The position numbers and the translations under genes are program-made. The notes beneath the pieces are model-generated. The model searched no databases and had not been told where the DNA came from. It saw nothing but the letters and a program-made list of their open reading frames with translations. A stretch of 64,000 nt of DNA from Niallia sp. Man26 (GTDB taxonomy: Bacteria; Bacillota; Bacilli; Bacillales; Cytobacillaceae), in the NCBI RefSeq assembly GCF_022049065.2, contig NZ_CP095743.1:1999001-2063000 (forward strand), written 5' to 3'. Below, one piece after another: positions 8,611 to 16,646 of the stretch. The first letter of the stretch is position 1. Every line of letters begins with the position of its first letter.

Positions 8611-8770
8611 CGTAAAGCCCCCTTGAATCATTTTGCCGTTAGTATAGCCAACTTTAAAAAATCTTATTGAACTATCCCTGGTCTTAAATGAATTCTATTT
8701 AATGATGAAGAAGAATACATTATAATAACTATATATGAAAACGCTTAACAAACTGATAGAGGTGATACAT

Positions 8771-9787
8771 TTGGCTACTCATAAAATCATTATTGCCGGC
8801 TGCGGCAGCATGTCCCATACTTGGTTAGAATATGCTTTGCAGCGCGAGAATGCAGTAATAGCAGGACTTGTTGATTTACATGCAGAAACGGCGTTAACTT
8901 TAGCAGAAAAATTCGATTTAGAAGTACCAGTTTTTACGGATATTAATGAGGCAATCAAAAACACTGGAGCAAACCTTGTATTTGATGTTACCATTCCAGC
9001 AGCTCACCCCTTTATTGTTTCGGCTGCATTAAAGGCGGGCTGTCATGTATTTGGTGAAAAACCAATGGCAGAAACCGTTGAGGATGCGCAACGGTTAGTT
9101 GATTGTGCTATGGAGACTGGAAAGAGCTACAGTGTTATGCAAAACCGTCGTTATAACCGGCAAATCCGCGCCTTTGGCGAGCTCCTTGCTTCTGGTATGA
9201 TTGGTGACATAGGTTCTTTGCATGCGAACTTTTTCCTTGGACCTCATTTTGGCGGTTTCCGAGAAATCATGGATAGCCCTCTCATTGTGGATATGGCTAT
9301 CCATACATTCGATCAAGCACGCTTCCTTCTGCAGGCAGACCCTGTTTCTGTGTATTGTCATGAATACAATCCGAAGGGCTCTTGGTATAAAGGAAACGCA
9401 TCTGCTGTCTGCATTTTTGAAATGAATGACGGCTCTGTATTCACTTATAATGGCTCTTGGTGTGCAGAGGGACTTAACACCTCCTGGGAATCTGACTGGC
9501 GGGCTACTGGTAGCAGCGGCAGTGCAGCATGGGACGGAACAACCAGTCTCTATGCAGAAATAAAAAACACCTCAAACGAAGACAGCTTCATTTATCCAGT
9601 AGAAAGAAAGAATTATGAAGGCAGCTGGACAGCTCGTGAAGGGCATTGGGGCTGTCTTGATGAAATGTTTGCTTCCATTGAGAACGGCAGAAATGCAGAA
9701 ACAGATTGCCGAGATAACATAAAAAGCATGAAGATGGTCTTTGGTGCAGTGGAGAGTGCAAAAAAAGGGGTGAAAATACATTTTTAA
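8771..9787 (+). CDS. Gfo/Idh/MocA family oxidoreductase
   Basis: A 338-residue NAD(P)-dependent dehydrogenase. The N-terminal Rossmann fold starts with IIIAGCGSMSHTW, followed by the family motif GEKPMAE (residues ~97-103), where the lysine is the conserved catalytic-site residue. The C-terminal alpha/beta domain contains DMAIHTFDQARFLL, the substrate-binding histidine region. Substrates of the family are sugars and inositols, and the exact one cannot be assigned. I chose the TTG at 8771 because GAGGTGAT lies 6 nt upstream; an in-frame ATG at 8735 has no ribosome binding site. Monocistronic, with an adjacent terminator. Confidence 0.88.
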   Translation: MATHKIIIAGCGSMSHTWLEYALQRENAVIAGLVDLHAETALTLAEKFDLEVPVFTDINEAIKNTGANLVFDVTIPAAHPFIVSAALKAGCHVFGEKPMAETVEDAQRLVDCAMETGKSYSVMQNRRYNRQIRAFGELLASGMIGDIGSLHANFFLGPHFGGFREIMDSPLIVDMAIHTFDQARFLLQADPVSVYCHEYNPKGSWYKGNASAVCIFEMNDGSVFTYNGSWCAEGLNTSWESDWRATGSSGSAAWDGTTSLYAEIKNTSNEDSFIYPVERKNYEGSWTAREGHWGCLDEMFASIENGRNAETDCRDNIKSMKMVFGAVESAKKGVKIHF

Positions 9788-9813
9788 AGCTGGCGGTTAA
9801 CGCCAGCTTTTTT
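9786..9813 (+). terminator. Intrinsic terminator of the oxidoreductase gene
   Basis: AAGCTGGCG-GTTAA-CGCCAGCTT followed by a T-run, starting at the stop codon of the Gfo/Idh/MocA gene and lying against the end of the convergent YiiX-like gene. Confidence 0.85.
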
Positions 9814-9817
9814 GGAT

Positions 9818-10456
9818 TTAGCCGACAGCCTCTTCTTTTTCAAGTTCGATGTAGATTTCCTCTTCCCATAGAGCGGAAAGCTGTTTAATATGACTATCAG
9901 TAGAAAAATCCATCGGCATAAGGCCGTTCAGCGGCATTTTTGGTTTAGAAAGACCGAGAACCTCCAGCGTTTCCCCAATCAGCTTGCTGCAAGTATAATC
10001 TTTGCTTCTACTATGGATAGAGAAGATTCTTCCTTCGATTACTTCTTCAATCATCTTCCATTCAGATGGGTTCGGTATGCCGTGCACTTCCTTTATGTAC
10101 GTATATAATTTGTCCATGTTAACAGCACTATGTTTTTTTAGAGAACGAACTGCATAAACCGGTGGTACATAAGGGACTAGATCCGCTCCGTATGTCTTCA
10201 GGCGATCAATCAGCTTAACTAGCTTAGGACCGGTTTTATGATCATGCTCAAGAACATCTTCTAAGTTTGTTAATGCAGTAGATTCAAAGAAATACACCTC
10301 TCCCTCAGGATCGGGCCTTACAACCATGCCTACATGGGACCACTTGCTATGCTCTAATTCTTCCACTAGCTTGCTGATAGGATATTTGCCATTAAACAAA
10401 ATGATATCACCTGTTTGGAAGTCTTTTACAAGTTTACTATATAATTTACTTTTCAT
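9818..10456 (-). CDS. YiiX-like permuted NlpC/P60 (papain-fold) hydrolase
   Basis: A 212-residue protein of the circularly permuted NlpC/P60 superfamily. It opens with FQTGDIILFNG, then the conserved histidine H41 in SKWSHVGMVV, and later the conserved cysteine C156 in DYTCSKLIGE. Histidine before cysteine is the permuted order, and both residues are intact. Members act as amidases or peptidases, some on lipids or modified proteins; the substrate is not predictable. There is no signal peptide, so it is cytoplasmic. ATG is preceded by GGAGG at 6 nt. Divergent from the diguanylate cyclase gene. Confidence 0.8.
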   Translation of the reverse strand: MKSKLYSKLVKDFQTGDIILFNGKYPISKLVEELEHSKWSHVGMVVRPDPEGEVYFFESTALTNLEDVLEHDHKTGPKLVKLIDRLKTYGADLVPYVPPVYAVRSLKKHSAVNMDKLYTYIKEVHGIPNPSEWKMIEEVIEGRIFSIHSRSKDYTCSKLIGETLEVLGLSKPKMPLNGLMPMDFSTDSHIKQLSALWEEEIYIELEKEEAVG

Positions 10457-10533
10457 TTTTTTCCTCCACTGGTAGAGAGTTTAGAAAATCATGGTATAAT
10501 TATACTACTAATTTACATTAGAGGAGTTATTTT

Positions 10534-12717
10534 ATGAAAGTATTCTTTCAGAGTCGTCTTCTGTTCCTGCTGTTATTTATTGCTGTATGGACGGCATCTG
10601 CACACCTTGTATCAGCTGCTGAGATTAAGATAGGGAACAGCCTGAACGAACTAAATGCAACAAACAAGACTAGCATTTATATTGATTATTCCGATAAAAT
10701 CGCTCCTAATAGTATAGTAGATAAACAGGATGAGTTCCGTCCATTTTCCGAAGCCAACCCTTCCGGTAACATCAGCTCAGCAAGCTACTGGATAAAGCTT
10801 CCTCTGACTAATATGTCTTCAAGTGAAAAGGAACTTCTTCTTGAAATTAAAAAACCACATCTCAGCTCTGTTACTTTGTACAGAGAAGTAGCAGGCAAGC
10901 TGATAGAAGAAGACACAATTGGCTACAGTCTACCTTTCAATGATCGGAAAATTAAGCATAAAAATTTGTTATTTCCTATCACTTTGGAGAAAGATGGTGA
11001 ACAAGTTTATTTTCTGAAAATAAAGACAGACACTTTCTTTCAAGCACCGATTATCTTATGGGACCCTATCTCTTTTTCAACTGATAATTATTTTACCCAA
11101 ACCGCAAACGGCATTTATTTTGGAGTAATGATCGCAATGATCATTTATAATACTTTTCTATTCTTTTCATTAAAAGAAAAAACGTACTTATATTATATTT
11201 TCTTTGTCATTGGCTTTACGGTTATGCAGTTGATTTGGGATGGTTATGCATATCAATTCTTGTGGGGAGATTCCCCATGGTGGGCATTGAGGTCTAATTC
11301 CTTTTTTATCATATTCACGTCATTATTTGCCCTGCAATTCACCAAACATTTCCTGCAGGTGAAAACAGCTGCTCTTTGGCTGTATAAGCTGACCAATTGG
11401 ATTCTTGCTGTTTTCTGTTTGTCACTGCTTGCTCCGCTAATGTTTGCTCCATCGCTATCAACGATGATTAGCACGGTTGTGGCGACGATTTTTGTCTTTT
11501 ATATTATTGCTGTTGCAATAATCGTGAGGGCTCATTCAAGAGAAGCTAAATATTATTTTGCAGCATGGGGTCTGCTCGTTTTAGGGGTTGTCCTAAACCT
11601 GCTGGCTGCCTATAAAATCCTGCCGCTCAATCATTTTACACTTATTGCTCCAAAAATTGGCGCACTAGTAGAGGTGTTTATTCTTTCTCTTGGTCTTGCT
11701 GACAAAATCAAAAGAATCAGCCTTGAAAAAGAACAAGAAACAAAAAAATACTATATTCAGTCGATGCTCCACAACTCTTATAAAAATATGGAAGCGATGG
11801 AAGAAACACCAGCCCTTATTGAGAGCGGGCTGACCGTATTGCAAGATGTGACAAAATACGAAAATGCTTTATTTTTAGAACGGGAAGAAGAAGGCTGGAG
11901 TGTTTATGCACATAAGGGAAATGCCATACAAACAGACAAATGGACTGTTTCAGAAGAGTTTATGGATAATCCTCAATTTATGACAAATATCCGTAATAAC
12001 CCTTTTGGCATTCAAAATGATATTCACTCCTTAATCTCGATTCCGATAAAGGCTGCTAAAAAGGAAGGATTATTTGTTGTATTTAACGAGCAAGAAGGAG
12101 AACTTCAGAAATTCGAAGCTAACATCATTACCGAATCGTTCGCCGATCATTTTCAGCATATTCTTACAAAGCTAGAAAACTATCAGAATTTGAAAGTTTC
12201 CGCCATGTTTGATCATCTGACTAATCTTTATAATCGGAAGTATTTCTTTGAGCAAATAACAGACCTTTATCAAATAACAGCAAGCCTGAATGACAGCTCT
12301 TCCCTGTTCTTAATTGATATTGATCATTTTAAAAATGTTAATGACACATATGGTCATATGACTGGCGATAAAGCAATTATTTTTGTAGCCAACATTATCC
12401 ATAATATATGTCATAACAGTGGAATTATCGGCCGCTATGGCGGTGAAGAATTCATTGTTTTTCTGCCAAATACGTCCCATAACCAAGCTAAAACGATTGC
12501 AGAACAGCTTGTTCTTGCAATGCAAGACCAAGCAATGGAGCTTGAATTTGGCGGCAGTCTTCCGCTGACAATCAGTATCGGTATCAGCTCCGGTGAAACA
12601 AGCAAAACAAGTCTGCACCAGCTAATCTTAAATGCAGATGCCGCATTGTATCAAGCAAAAGCACAAGGAAGAAATCAGGCAGTTGTATTTATGAAAGAAG
12701 CGAAAAAACCAGTTTAA
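10534..12717 (+). CDS. 7TMR-DISM sensor diguanylate cyclase
   Basis: A 727-residue membrane signalling protein. Residues 1-29 are a signal peptide. Residues ~30-180 form an extracellular 7TMR-DISM extracellular-type beta domain, ~190-390 contain seven membrane helices, ~400-540 form a GAF-like linker, and ~555-722 a GGDEF domain. The active-site loop is GGEEF at 636-640, so diguanylate cyclase activity is likely. The RxxD inhibitory site expected five residues upstream is absent, so product inhibition is probably weak. It likely turns an extracellular signal into cyclic di-GMP. Monocistronic, with AGAGGAG before the ATG and its own terminator. Confidence 0.93.
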   Translation: MKVFFQSRLLFLLLFIAVWTASAHLVSAAEIKIGNSLNELNATNKTSIYIDYSDKIAPNSIVDKQDEFRPFSEANPSGNISSASYWIKLPLTNMSSSEKELLLEIKKPHLSSVTLYREVAGKLIEEDTIGYSLPFNDRKIKHKNLLFPITLEKDGEQVYFLKIKTDTFFQAPIILWDPISFSTDNYFTQTANGIYFGVMIAMIIYNTFLFFSLKEKTYLYYIFFVIGFTVMQLIWDGYAYQFLWGDSPWWALRSNSFFIIFTSLFALQFTKHFLQVKTAALWLYKLTNWILAVFCLSLLAPLMFAPSLSTMISTVVATIFVFYIIAVAIIVRAHSREAKYYFAAWGLLVLGVVLNLLAAYKILPLNHFTLIAPKIGALVEVFILSLGLADKIKRISLEKEQETKKYYIQSMLHNSYKNMEAMEETPALIESGLTVLQDVTKYENALFLEREEEGWSVYAHKGNAIQTDKWTVSEEFMDNPQFMTNIRNNPFGIQNDIHSLISIPIKAAKKEGLFVVFNEQEGELQKFEANIITESFADHFQHILTKLENYQNLKVSAMFDHLTNLYNRKYFFEQITDLYQITASLNDSSSLFLIDIDHFKNVNDTYGHMTGDKAIIFVANIIHNICHNSGIIGRYGGEEFIVFLPNTSHNQAKTIAEQLVLAMQDQAMELEFGGSLPLTISIGISSGETSKTSLHQLILNADAALYQAKAQGRNQAVVFMKEAKKPV

Positions 12718-12727
12718 TCGCATCAAG

Positions 12728-12760
12728 AGACACCAGTCATTAAATCGGTGTCTTTTTTTT
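12728..12760 (+). terminator. Intrinsic terminator of the diguanylate cyclase gene
   Basis: GACACC and GGTGTC pair across an 11-nt loop, followed by eight T, just past the stop codon. Confidence 0.85.
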
Positions 12761-12852
12761 ATAAAAATTACCTAAGTATTCGAACAATAATTACATTTTT
12801 TATGCGTCATGCTATGATAATGATATATTATTCTTGAAGGGCGGTAACATAC

Positions 12853-13422
12853 TTGGAAAAAACGCAAATTACTGTGAAGCCATTTCAGCGAGAACATATA
12901 AGCATCATAAATAAAACAAATGAACCATTCTCCATCATCGGTCGGCTGATTCCCTCATTTAATAATGGTAAATGGACTTATGAAGAAGAGCTGTATGAAC
13001 ATACGTCATATACAAAATTTCCTGATGATAACCTTGAATGGGATGATTATATAAACAAAGAGAATAAAATAATCTTTCTTGCCTTTATAGGTGATGAATA
13101 TATCGGGCAAATCCGTCTAATTAAAGATTGGAATAAGTTCTGCTATATTGAGAATATTGCAGTGTGCAAAGATTATCGAAAAAATGGGGTTGGTAAAACA
13201 TTGTTTGCAACAGCAGAACAATGGGCAATACAAATGAGCTTACGGGGAATTTCTCTTGAGGCACAGGATGATAACCTGCTAGCCTGTAAATTTTACATAA
13301 AACAAGGAATGGAACTTGGCGGTGTTGATACTTTAAAGCATGTCTTTCATCCAAATATTGATAAAACATTGTATTGGTATAAAGTCTTTCCCGAATATAA
13401 AGTTCCTGTAATTAATCGTTAA
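12853..13422 (+). CDS. Streptothricin acetyltransferase-like GNAT protein
   Basis: A 189-residue GNAT acetyltransferase. Beyond motif A (CKDYRKNGVGKTLFATAEQW) it shares with the SatA/YyaR group the N-terminal IGRLIPSFNNGKWTYEEELY, the central DYINKENKIIFLAF, and the C-terminal ACKFYIKQGMELGG...LYWYKVF. SatA-type enzymes acetylate the beta-lysine of streptothricin and give resistance; activity here is inferred from family resemblance only. The start is TTG with AAGGGCGG ~9 nt upstream. It is monocistronic. It could also be a GNAT with another substrate. Confidence 0.75.
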   Translation: MEKTQITVKPFQREHISIINKTNEPFSIIGRLIPSFNNGKWTYEEELYEHTSYTKFPDDNLEWDDYINKENKIIFLAFIGDEYIGQIRLIKDWNKFCYIENIAVCKDYRKNGVGKTLFATAEQWAIQMSLRGISLEAQDDNLLACKFYIKQGMELGGVDTLKHVFHPNIDKTLYWYKVFPEYKVPVINR

Positions 13423-13435
13423 ACTGACTTAAGAT

Positions 13436-13480
13436 GCTTCCCTAACAGAGAGTAATTAGCTTTTATTAGGGAGCTTCTTT
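13436..13480. terminator. Bidirectional intrinsic terminator
   Basis: GCTTCCCTAA pairs with TTAGGGAGC across a 20-nt loop between the convergent streptothricin-acetyltransferase-like gene and the small membrane protein gene. Confidence 0.65.
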
Positions 13481-13482
13481 TA

Positions 13483-13764
13483 TTAAGGCTCCGAAATTCC
13501 ATAGGCAAGTGCTAGGAAGAAGGTAACTACTCCTAACCCTAAAAACAGAACAGTGTTCGCTATTAAACTAAAAACCTTAAAAGATTTTTTACTTAATAAA
13601 CCAAAAATAAACGATACAACAAATCCGACCAATATCAAAAGATATAAAAGGACTACTGTTCCTAACTCAAAAACTCGAGGCAGGATAAATATTACAAAGG
13701 CTGCTGCAACTAAGATAGCCGTTAATATAACGGATCTCATGCCCCAAATATCTTTCTCATTCAT
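13483..13764 (-). CDS. Small three-helix membrane protein, unrecognised
   Basis: A 93-residue protein with a short polar N-terminus (MNEKDIWGMRS) and three predicted membrane helices; a basic loop (GLLSKKSFKVF) between helices 2 and 3 points to the cytoplasm. I recognise no family. GGAGGTGA lies 7 nt before the ATG, which makes expression likely. It is alone, convergent with the acetyltransferase gene. Confidence 0.7.
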   Translation of the reverse strand: MNEKDIWGMRSVILTAILVAAAFVIFILPRVFELGTVVLLYLLILVGFVVSFIFGLLSKKSFKVFSLIANTVLFLGLGVVTFFLALAYGISEP

Positions 13765-13910
13765 TTTTGTTCACCTCCATTCACATTAAAAAATTCCCGT
13801 TTGTTTATTATTGCATATATGTAATTATTTATCATTTTTTTGCATTATAGGTTTATTTCATTATAAAATTCTTTTTATAGTAATTTGCTTTATTCTCTGT
13901 ACTCGCCTAT

Positions 13911-13937
13911 AAAAAAAGAGCCTGTTTGCAAGGCTCT
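13911..13937 (-). terminator. Intrinsic terminator of the zinc-finger gene
   Basis: AGAGCC / GGCTCT with a 9-nt loop, followed by seven T on the minus strand, 10 bp past the stop of the 60-residue zinc-finger protein. Confidence 0.8.
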
Positions 13938-13946
13938 TGACACTCT

Positions 13947-14129
13947 TTAACTATTTCTGTAAACACCCCATGATATTTGTCTTGCTTGAGGTGCTGTGTT
14001 CCCACAAGAAGGGCATCTTGGGCTGTTTCCTCTTGATAAGTCAGAGCAATTCCAGCAATACCAATGGCCGCATTTGCTGCAAGTGCCTCCGTTTGCCTTA
14101 TCATGCCCTGTACAAAAATGACATGCCAT
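13947..14129 (-). CDS. Small zinc-finger protein, 60 residues
   Basis: A 60-residue protein dense in cysteine and histidine: CHFC near the N-terminus, CSKCGHWYCWNC in the middle and CPSCG at the end. The spacing is that of a RING-like or double zinc-ribbon fold binding two metal ions. The C-terminal tail (QARQISWGVYRNS) is not part of the finger. GGGGAG lies 9 nt before the ATG and an intrinsic terminator follows. Function is unknown; such mini-proteins can bind nucleic acid or protein partners. Confidence 0.7.
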   Translation of the reverse strand: MACHFCTGHDKANGGTCSKCGHWYCWNCSDLSRGNSPRCPSCGNTAPQARQISWGVYRNS

Positions 14130-14465
14130 TTATTCTCTCCCCTTATGTCGTTTTATCTAATTAATCTCTACACTACTAATATATAAAATTGGCATGTAGT
14201 TTGTTCACCTAAATTGGAATTTAAAATCAGTGTGTTTATTAGCTTTTTTATTTTTTTATAAAGACGAATACACGTCAGAAGTTAAAATTTAGGTGTTAAG
14301 GGTTAAGTTATTAAAACATACGGTGCCATCTTAGGCAGGATAGCTGTATTGCTAAAGACACATGGCAGTATCGTTTAACAACTGAAGATGGCGCAATTGG
14401 TATGCAAGAAATTGTCCAAATCTTTTAGGACTGTCCATTACATAATCAAAACTTCACCATCCAAT
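14130..14465. other. Gene-free stretch with a possible decayed coding fragment
   Basis: This ~335 bp stretch is AT-rich and holds no intact gene. On the plus strand around 14312-14428 one frame stays open and ends in a coding-like segment (AKDTWQYRLTTEDGAIGMQE...), but there is no start codon and a stop lies just upstream. It may be the tail of a lost gene. The rest shows no promoter or hairpin I can support. Confidence 0.4.
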
Positions 14466-14506
14466 AAAAAGCACTTGATTCGGATAACGAATCAAGTGCT
14501 TTTTTA
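14466..14506. terminator. Intrinsic terminator of the MFS exporter gene
   Basis: AAAAAGCACTTGATTCG and CGAATCAAGTGCTTTTTT form a long perfect stem that overlaps the stop codon of the exporter gene. A- and T-runs on both sides make it bidirectional. Confidence 0.9.
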
Positions 14507-15964
14507 TGCGGTATTTTCCCTTTTATTCATCCCTTTTCTGGATGAATAAAATCGAAGTCCTGTAAGGATTGCCCCTATGAAGCACAGAATACTTGACCCG
14601 ATAAACACGACATGCATGCCTGCTAGAAATATGTCAGGCCTGTCAGGAATCAATGCTGTCACTCGGTAGCCTGCATGCAAGCTCATCACAGAAAACAAAG
14701 TGCTTGTTGCGACAGAAATACCGACGACCATTCCTAAATTTCTCACGAGCGAATTTATACTGCCAGCAATTCCGAGCTGTTTTCGATCAACTGTAGACAT
14801 GACTAATGAATTGTTAGGAGATTGAAATAAGCCTGTGCTTGCTCCAAGCAAAACAATTAGTATCGATAATGTGAGAATACTGCTGCCTTCATGAAGAAAT
14901 GTTAACCCTATCTGGGCGATTATCATTAAAATCAACCCAGCAAAGGTTATTATTTGCCCGCCAATCTTATCAGAAAGAGCTCCGCTAAACGGTGCAACAA
15001 CTGCCATTGCAATCGGAAACAGCATTAAAATATAGCCTGCATGCAATGGTGATAGTCCTAAAATATCTTGTGTATAAAATGGTGCAAGTATATTGAAGCA
15101 AAAATTAGCAACAAACACGAGAAATCCACAAACGATGCTGATCGTAAACAGAGAATTCTTAAATAGGGAAAAGGACAGCATGGGGTTTTCCGTCCTTCTT
15201 TCAACGAGAACAAACAGGATAAACAAAATAATCCCTATCAAAACAGATAAAATAATAAAAATATTAGCATAACCATATTGCTGACCTAACAGAAGACTTG
15301 AAAACAGAAATAATATCGCAAAGGCAAACAAGAGGCTTCCAGGAACATCGATCTTCACTTTTGTAGTCGTCACGTCCTTTGGCAGGAGCTTCCAGGCAAT
15401 CATAATCGCAATAATGCCAATCGGCACATTAAGCCAAAAAATATATTCCCAGCCTAAACTAGATAATATAATGCCGCCAAGGCTTGGTCCTGCAATGCTT
15501 CCCAATGACACAAAGGTCCCTATTAAGCCTAACGCTTTGCCCCTTTCTCTTGGAGGAAACACTTCTGTGACTATCCCCTGATTATTCGCCATCGTCATCG
15601 CAGCGCCAATGGCCTGTACTACACGGGAAAAAATCAAAAATCCTAAAGAATGACTAAATCCACAAAGAAATGACCCGATAATGAAAATAATTGACCCGAT
15701 TCGAAAGATTTTTATTTTGCCAAATATATCCCCCAGCTTTCCAAAGAACAATATCGCCGTACAAATCATCATTAAATAACTGCTGACAATCCATTGAGAT
15801 TGCGCAAGGGGCAAGGAAAGCTCTTTTGAAACAGTTGGAAGAGCAATATTTACGATACTGCCATCCAATGTTGCCATAAAGGTAAACAAATTTAAAATAA
15901 TTAATATCGTCCAGCGTTTTTCATGACCATTTGCGCCAGCTTGAACTGTTGCCAACATCATCAC
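14504..15964 (-). CDS. MFS drug exporter, DHA2 (14-TM, EmrB/QacA) type
   Basis: A 483-486 residue major facilitator with fourteen predicted helices. DHA2 motifs are visible: MATLDGSIVNIALPTVS in helix 1, FGKLGDIFGKIKIF (motif A), RVVQAIGAAM (motif B) and GLIGTFVSLGSIAGPSLGG (motif C). These drug:proton antiporters export hydrophobic compounds. GTG (15964), two ATGs and TTG (15955) follow each other; AGGTG lies 6 nt before the TTG, so that may be the real start. It is divergent from a MarR-type regulator, with an inverted-repeat operator between them. Confidence 0.92.
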   Translation of the reverse strand: MMMLATVQAGANGHEKRWTILIILNLFTFMATLDGSIVNIALPTVSKELSLPLAQSQWIVSSYLMMICTAILFFGKLGDIFGKIKIFRIGSIIFIIGSFLCGFSHSLGFLIFSRVVQAIGAAMTMANNQGIVTEVFPPRERGKALGLIGTFVSLGSIAGPSLGGIILSSLGWEYIFWLNVPIGIIAIMIAWKLLPKDVTTTKVKIDVPGSLLFAFAILFLFSSLLLGQQYGYANIFIILSVLIGIILFILFVLVERRTENPMLSFSLFKNSLFTISIVCGFLVFVANFCFNILAPFYTQDILGLSPLHAGYILMLFPIAMAVVAPFSGALSDKIGGQIITFAGLILMIIAQIGLTFLHEGSSILTLSILIVLLGASTGLFQSPNNSLVMSTVDRKQLGIAGSINSLVRNLGMVVGISVATSTLFSVMSLHAGYRVTALIPDRPDIFLAGMHVVFIGSSILCFIGAILTGLRFYSSRKGMNKRENTA

Positions 15965-15976
15965 CTCTATTCATTA

Positions 15977-15990
15977 GTTGCGCACGCAAC
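15977..15990. promoter_or_regulatory. MarR-type operator (inverted repeat)
   Basis: GTTGCG-CA-CGCAAC, a perfect inverted repeat with a 2-bp centre. It lies just after the -10 box of the exporter promoter and before the exporter start, between the exporter and the divergent marR-like gene. This is the expected place and symmetry for MarR-dimer repression. Confidence 0.75.
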
Positions 15991-15996
15991 AATTTT

Positions 15997-16025
15997 ATTG
16001 TAATCTAATCAAAAAGCTTAAGCAA
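15997..16025 (-). promoter_or_regulatory. Sigma-A promoter of the MFS exporter
   Basis: On the minus strand TTGCTT (16025-16020), a 17-bp spacer, and TACAAT (16002-15997). The predicted transcript start falls next to the GTTGCG-CA-CGCAAC operator. Confidence 0.6.
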
Positions 16026-16049
16026 TTGACTTGATAAAATATAAGCGAG

Positions 16050-16475
16050 TTGACGAAAATGAAGGAAGCACCTTTAGGAAGATTAATATCTGTCATTCAC
16101 AGACAAAACCAAAAATATTTGCTCAAAGCATTTAAACAATATCAAATCGGCAATGGCGGACAATATGCGTTCTTGAAATGGATCATTCAAAAACCTGGGA
16201 TAAACCAAGACGAACTTACATCTAAGCTGAAATTCGATAAAGCGACGACCGCTCGTTCTGTCCACCAATTAGAAAAAGCTGGCTACATTATTAAGGAAAC
16301 GGCCAGAAAAGACCGGCGTGCAAATGAACTTTACCCCACAAAAAAAGCTATTGATGTATATCCACATATACAATTTGTTTTAGACCAGCTAAATAAGGAA
16401 TTAACTAAAAACTTAACAGATGAGGAAAGAAATCAGTTAATGTATTTATTAAAAAAAATAGATAACGGCCTGTAA
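16050..16475 (+). CDS. MarR family transcriptional regulator
   Basis: A ~139-141 residue winged helix-turn-helix protein. The recognition region is NQDELTSKLKFDKATTARSVHQLEKAGYI, followed by the wing with ARKDRRANELYPT. N- and C-terminal helices would form the dimer interface. It is divergent from the DHA2 exporter and probably represses it until a ligand is bound. Starts: TTG at 16050 or ATG at 16059; both have only a weak AAGCGAG site. It ends in its own terminator. Confidence 0.9.
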   Translation: MTKMKEAPLGRLISVIHRQNQKYLLKAFKQYQIGNGGQYAFLKWIIQKPGINQDELTSKLKFDKATTARSVHQLEKAGYIIKETARKDRRANELYPTKKAIDVYPHIQFVLDQLNKELTKNLTDEERNQLMYLLKKIDNGL

Positions 16476-16481
16476 TGAACT

Positions 16482-16511
16482 GCTCCCAGCTTAAGTCTGG
16501 GGCTTTTTTAT
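16482..16511 (+). terminator. Intrinsic terminator of the marR-like gene
   Basis: GCTCCCAG pairs with CTGGGGC across a 7-nt loop and is followed by TTTTTT. Confidence 0.85.
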
Positions 16512-16646
16512 TTACCATGCCTTATTATCATGTCTGTTATACAAAACCCGTTAACGTTTGCCGGAAATTTCATCGGGTAGAATAATATGGATGAAACTCA
16601 GCAAGACTACTAGGACAAGACTATATTTTAATCAGAGGTGTATATC

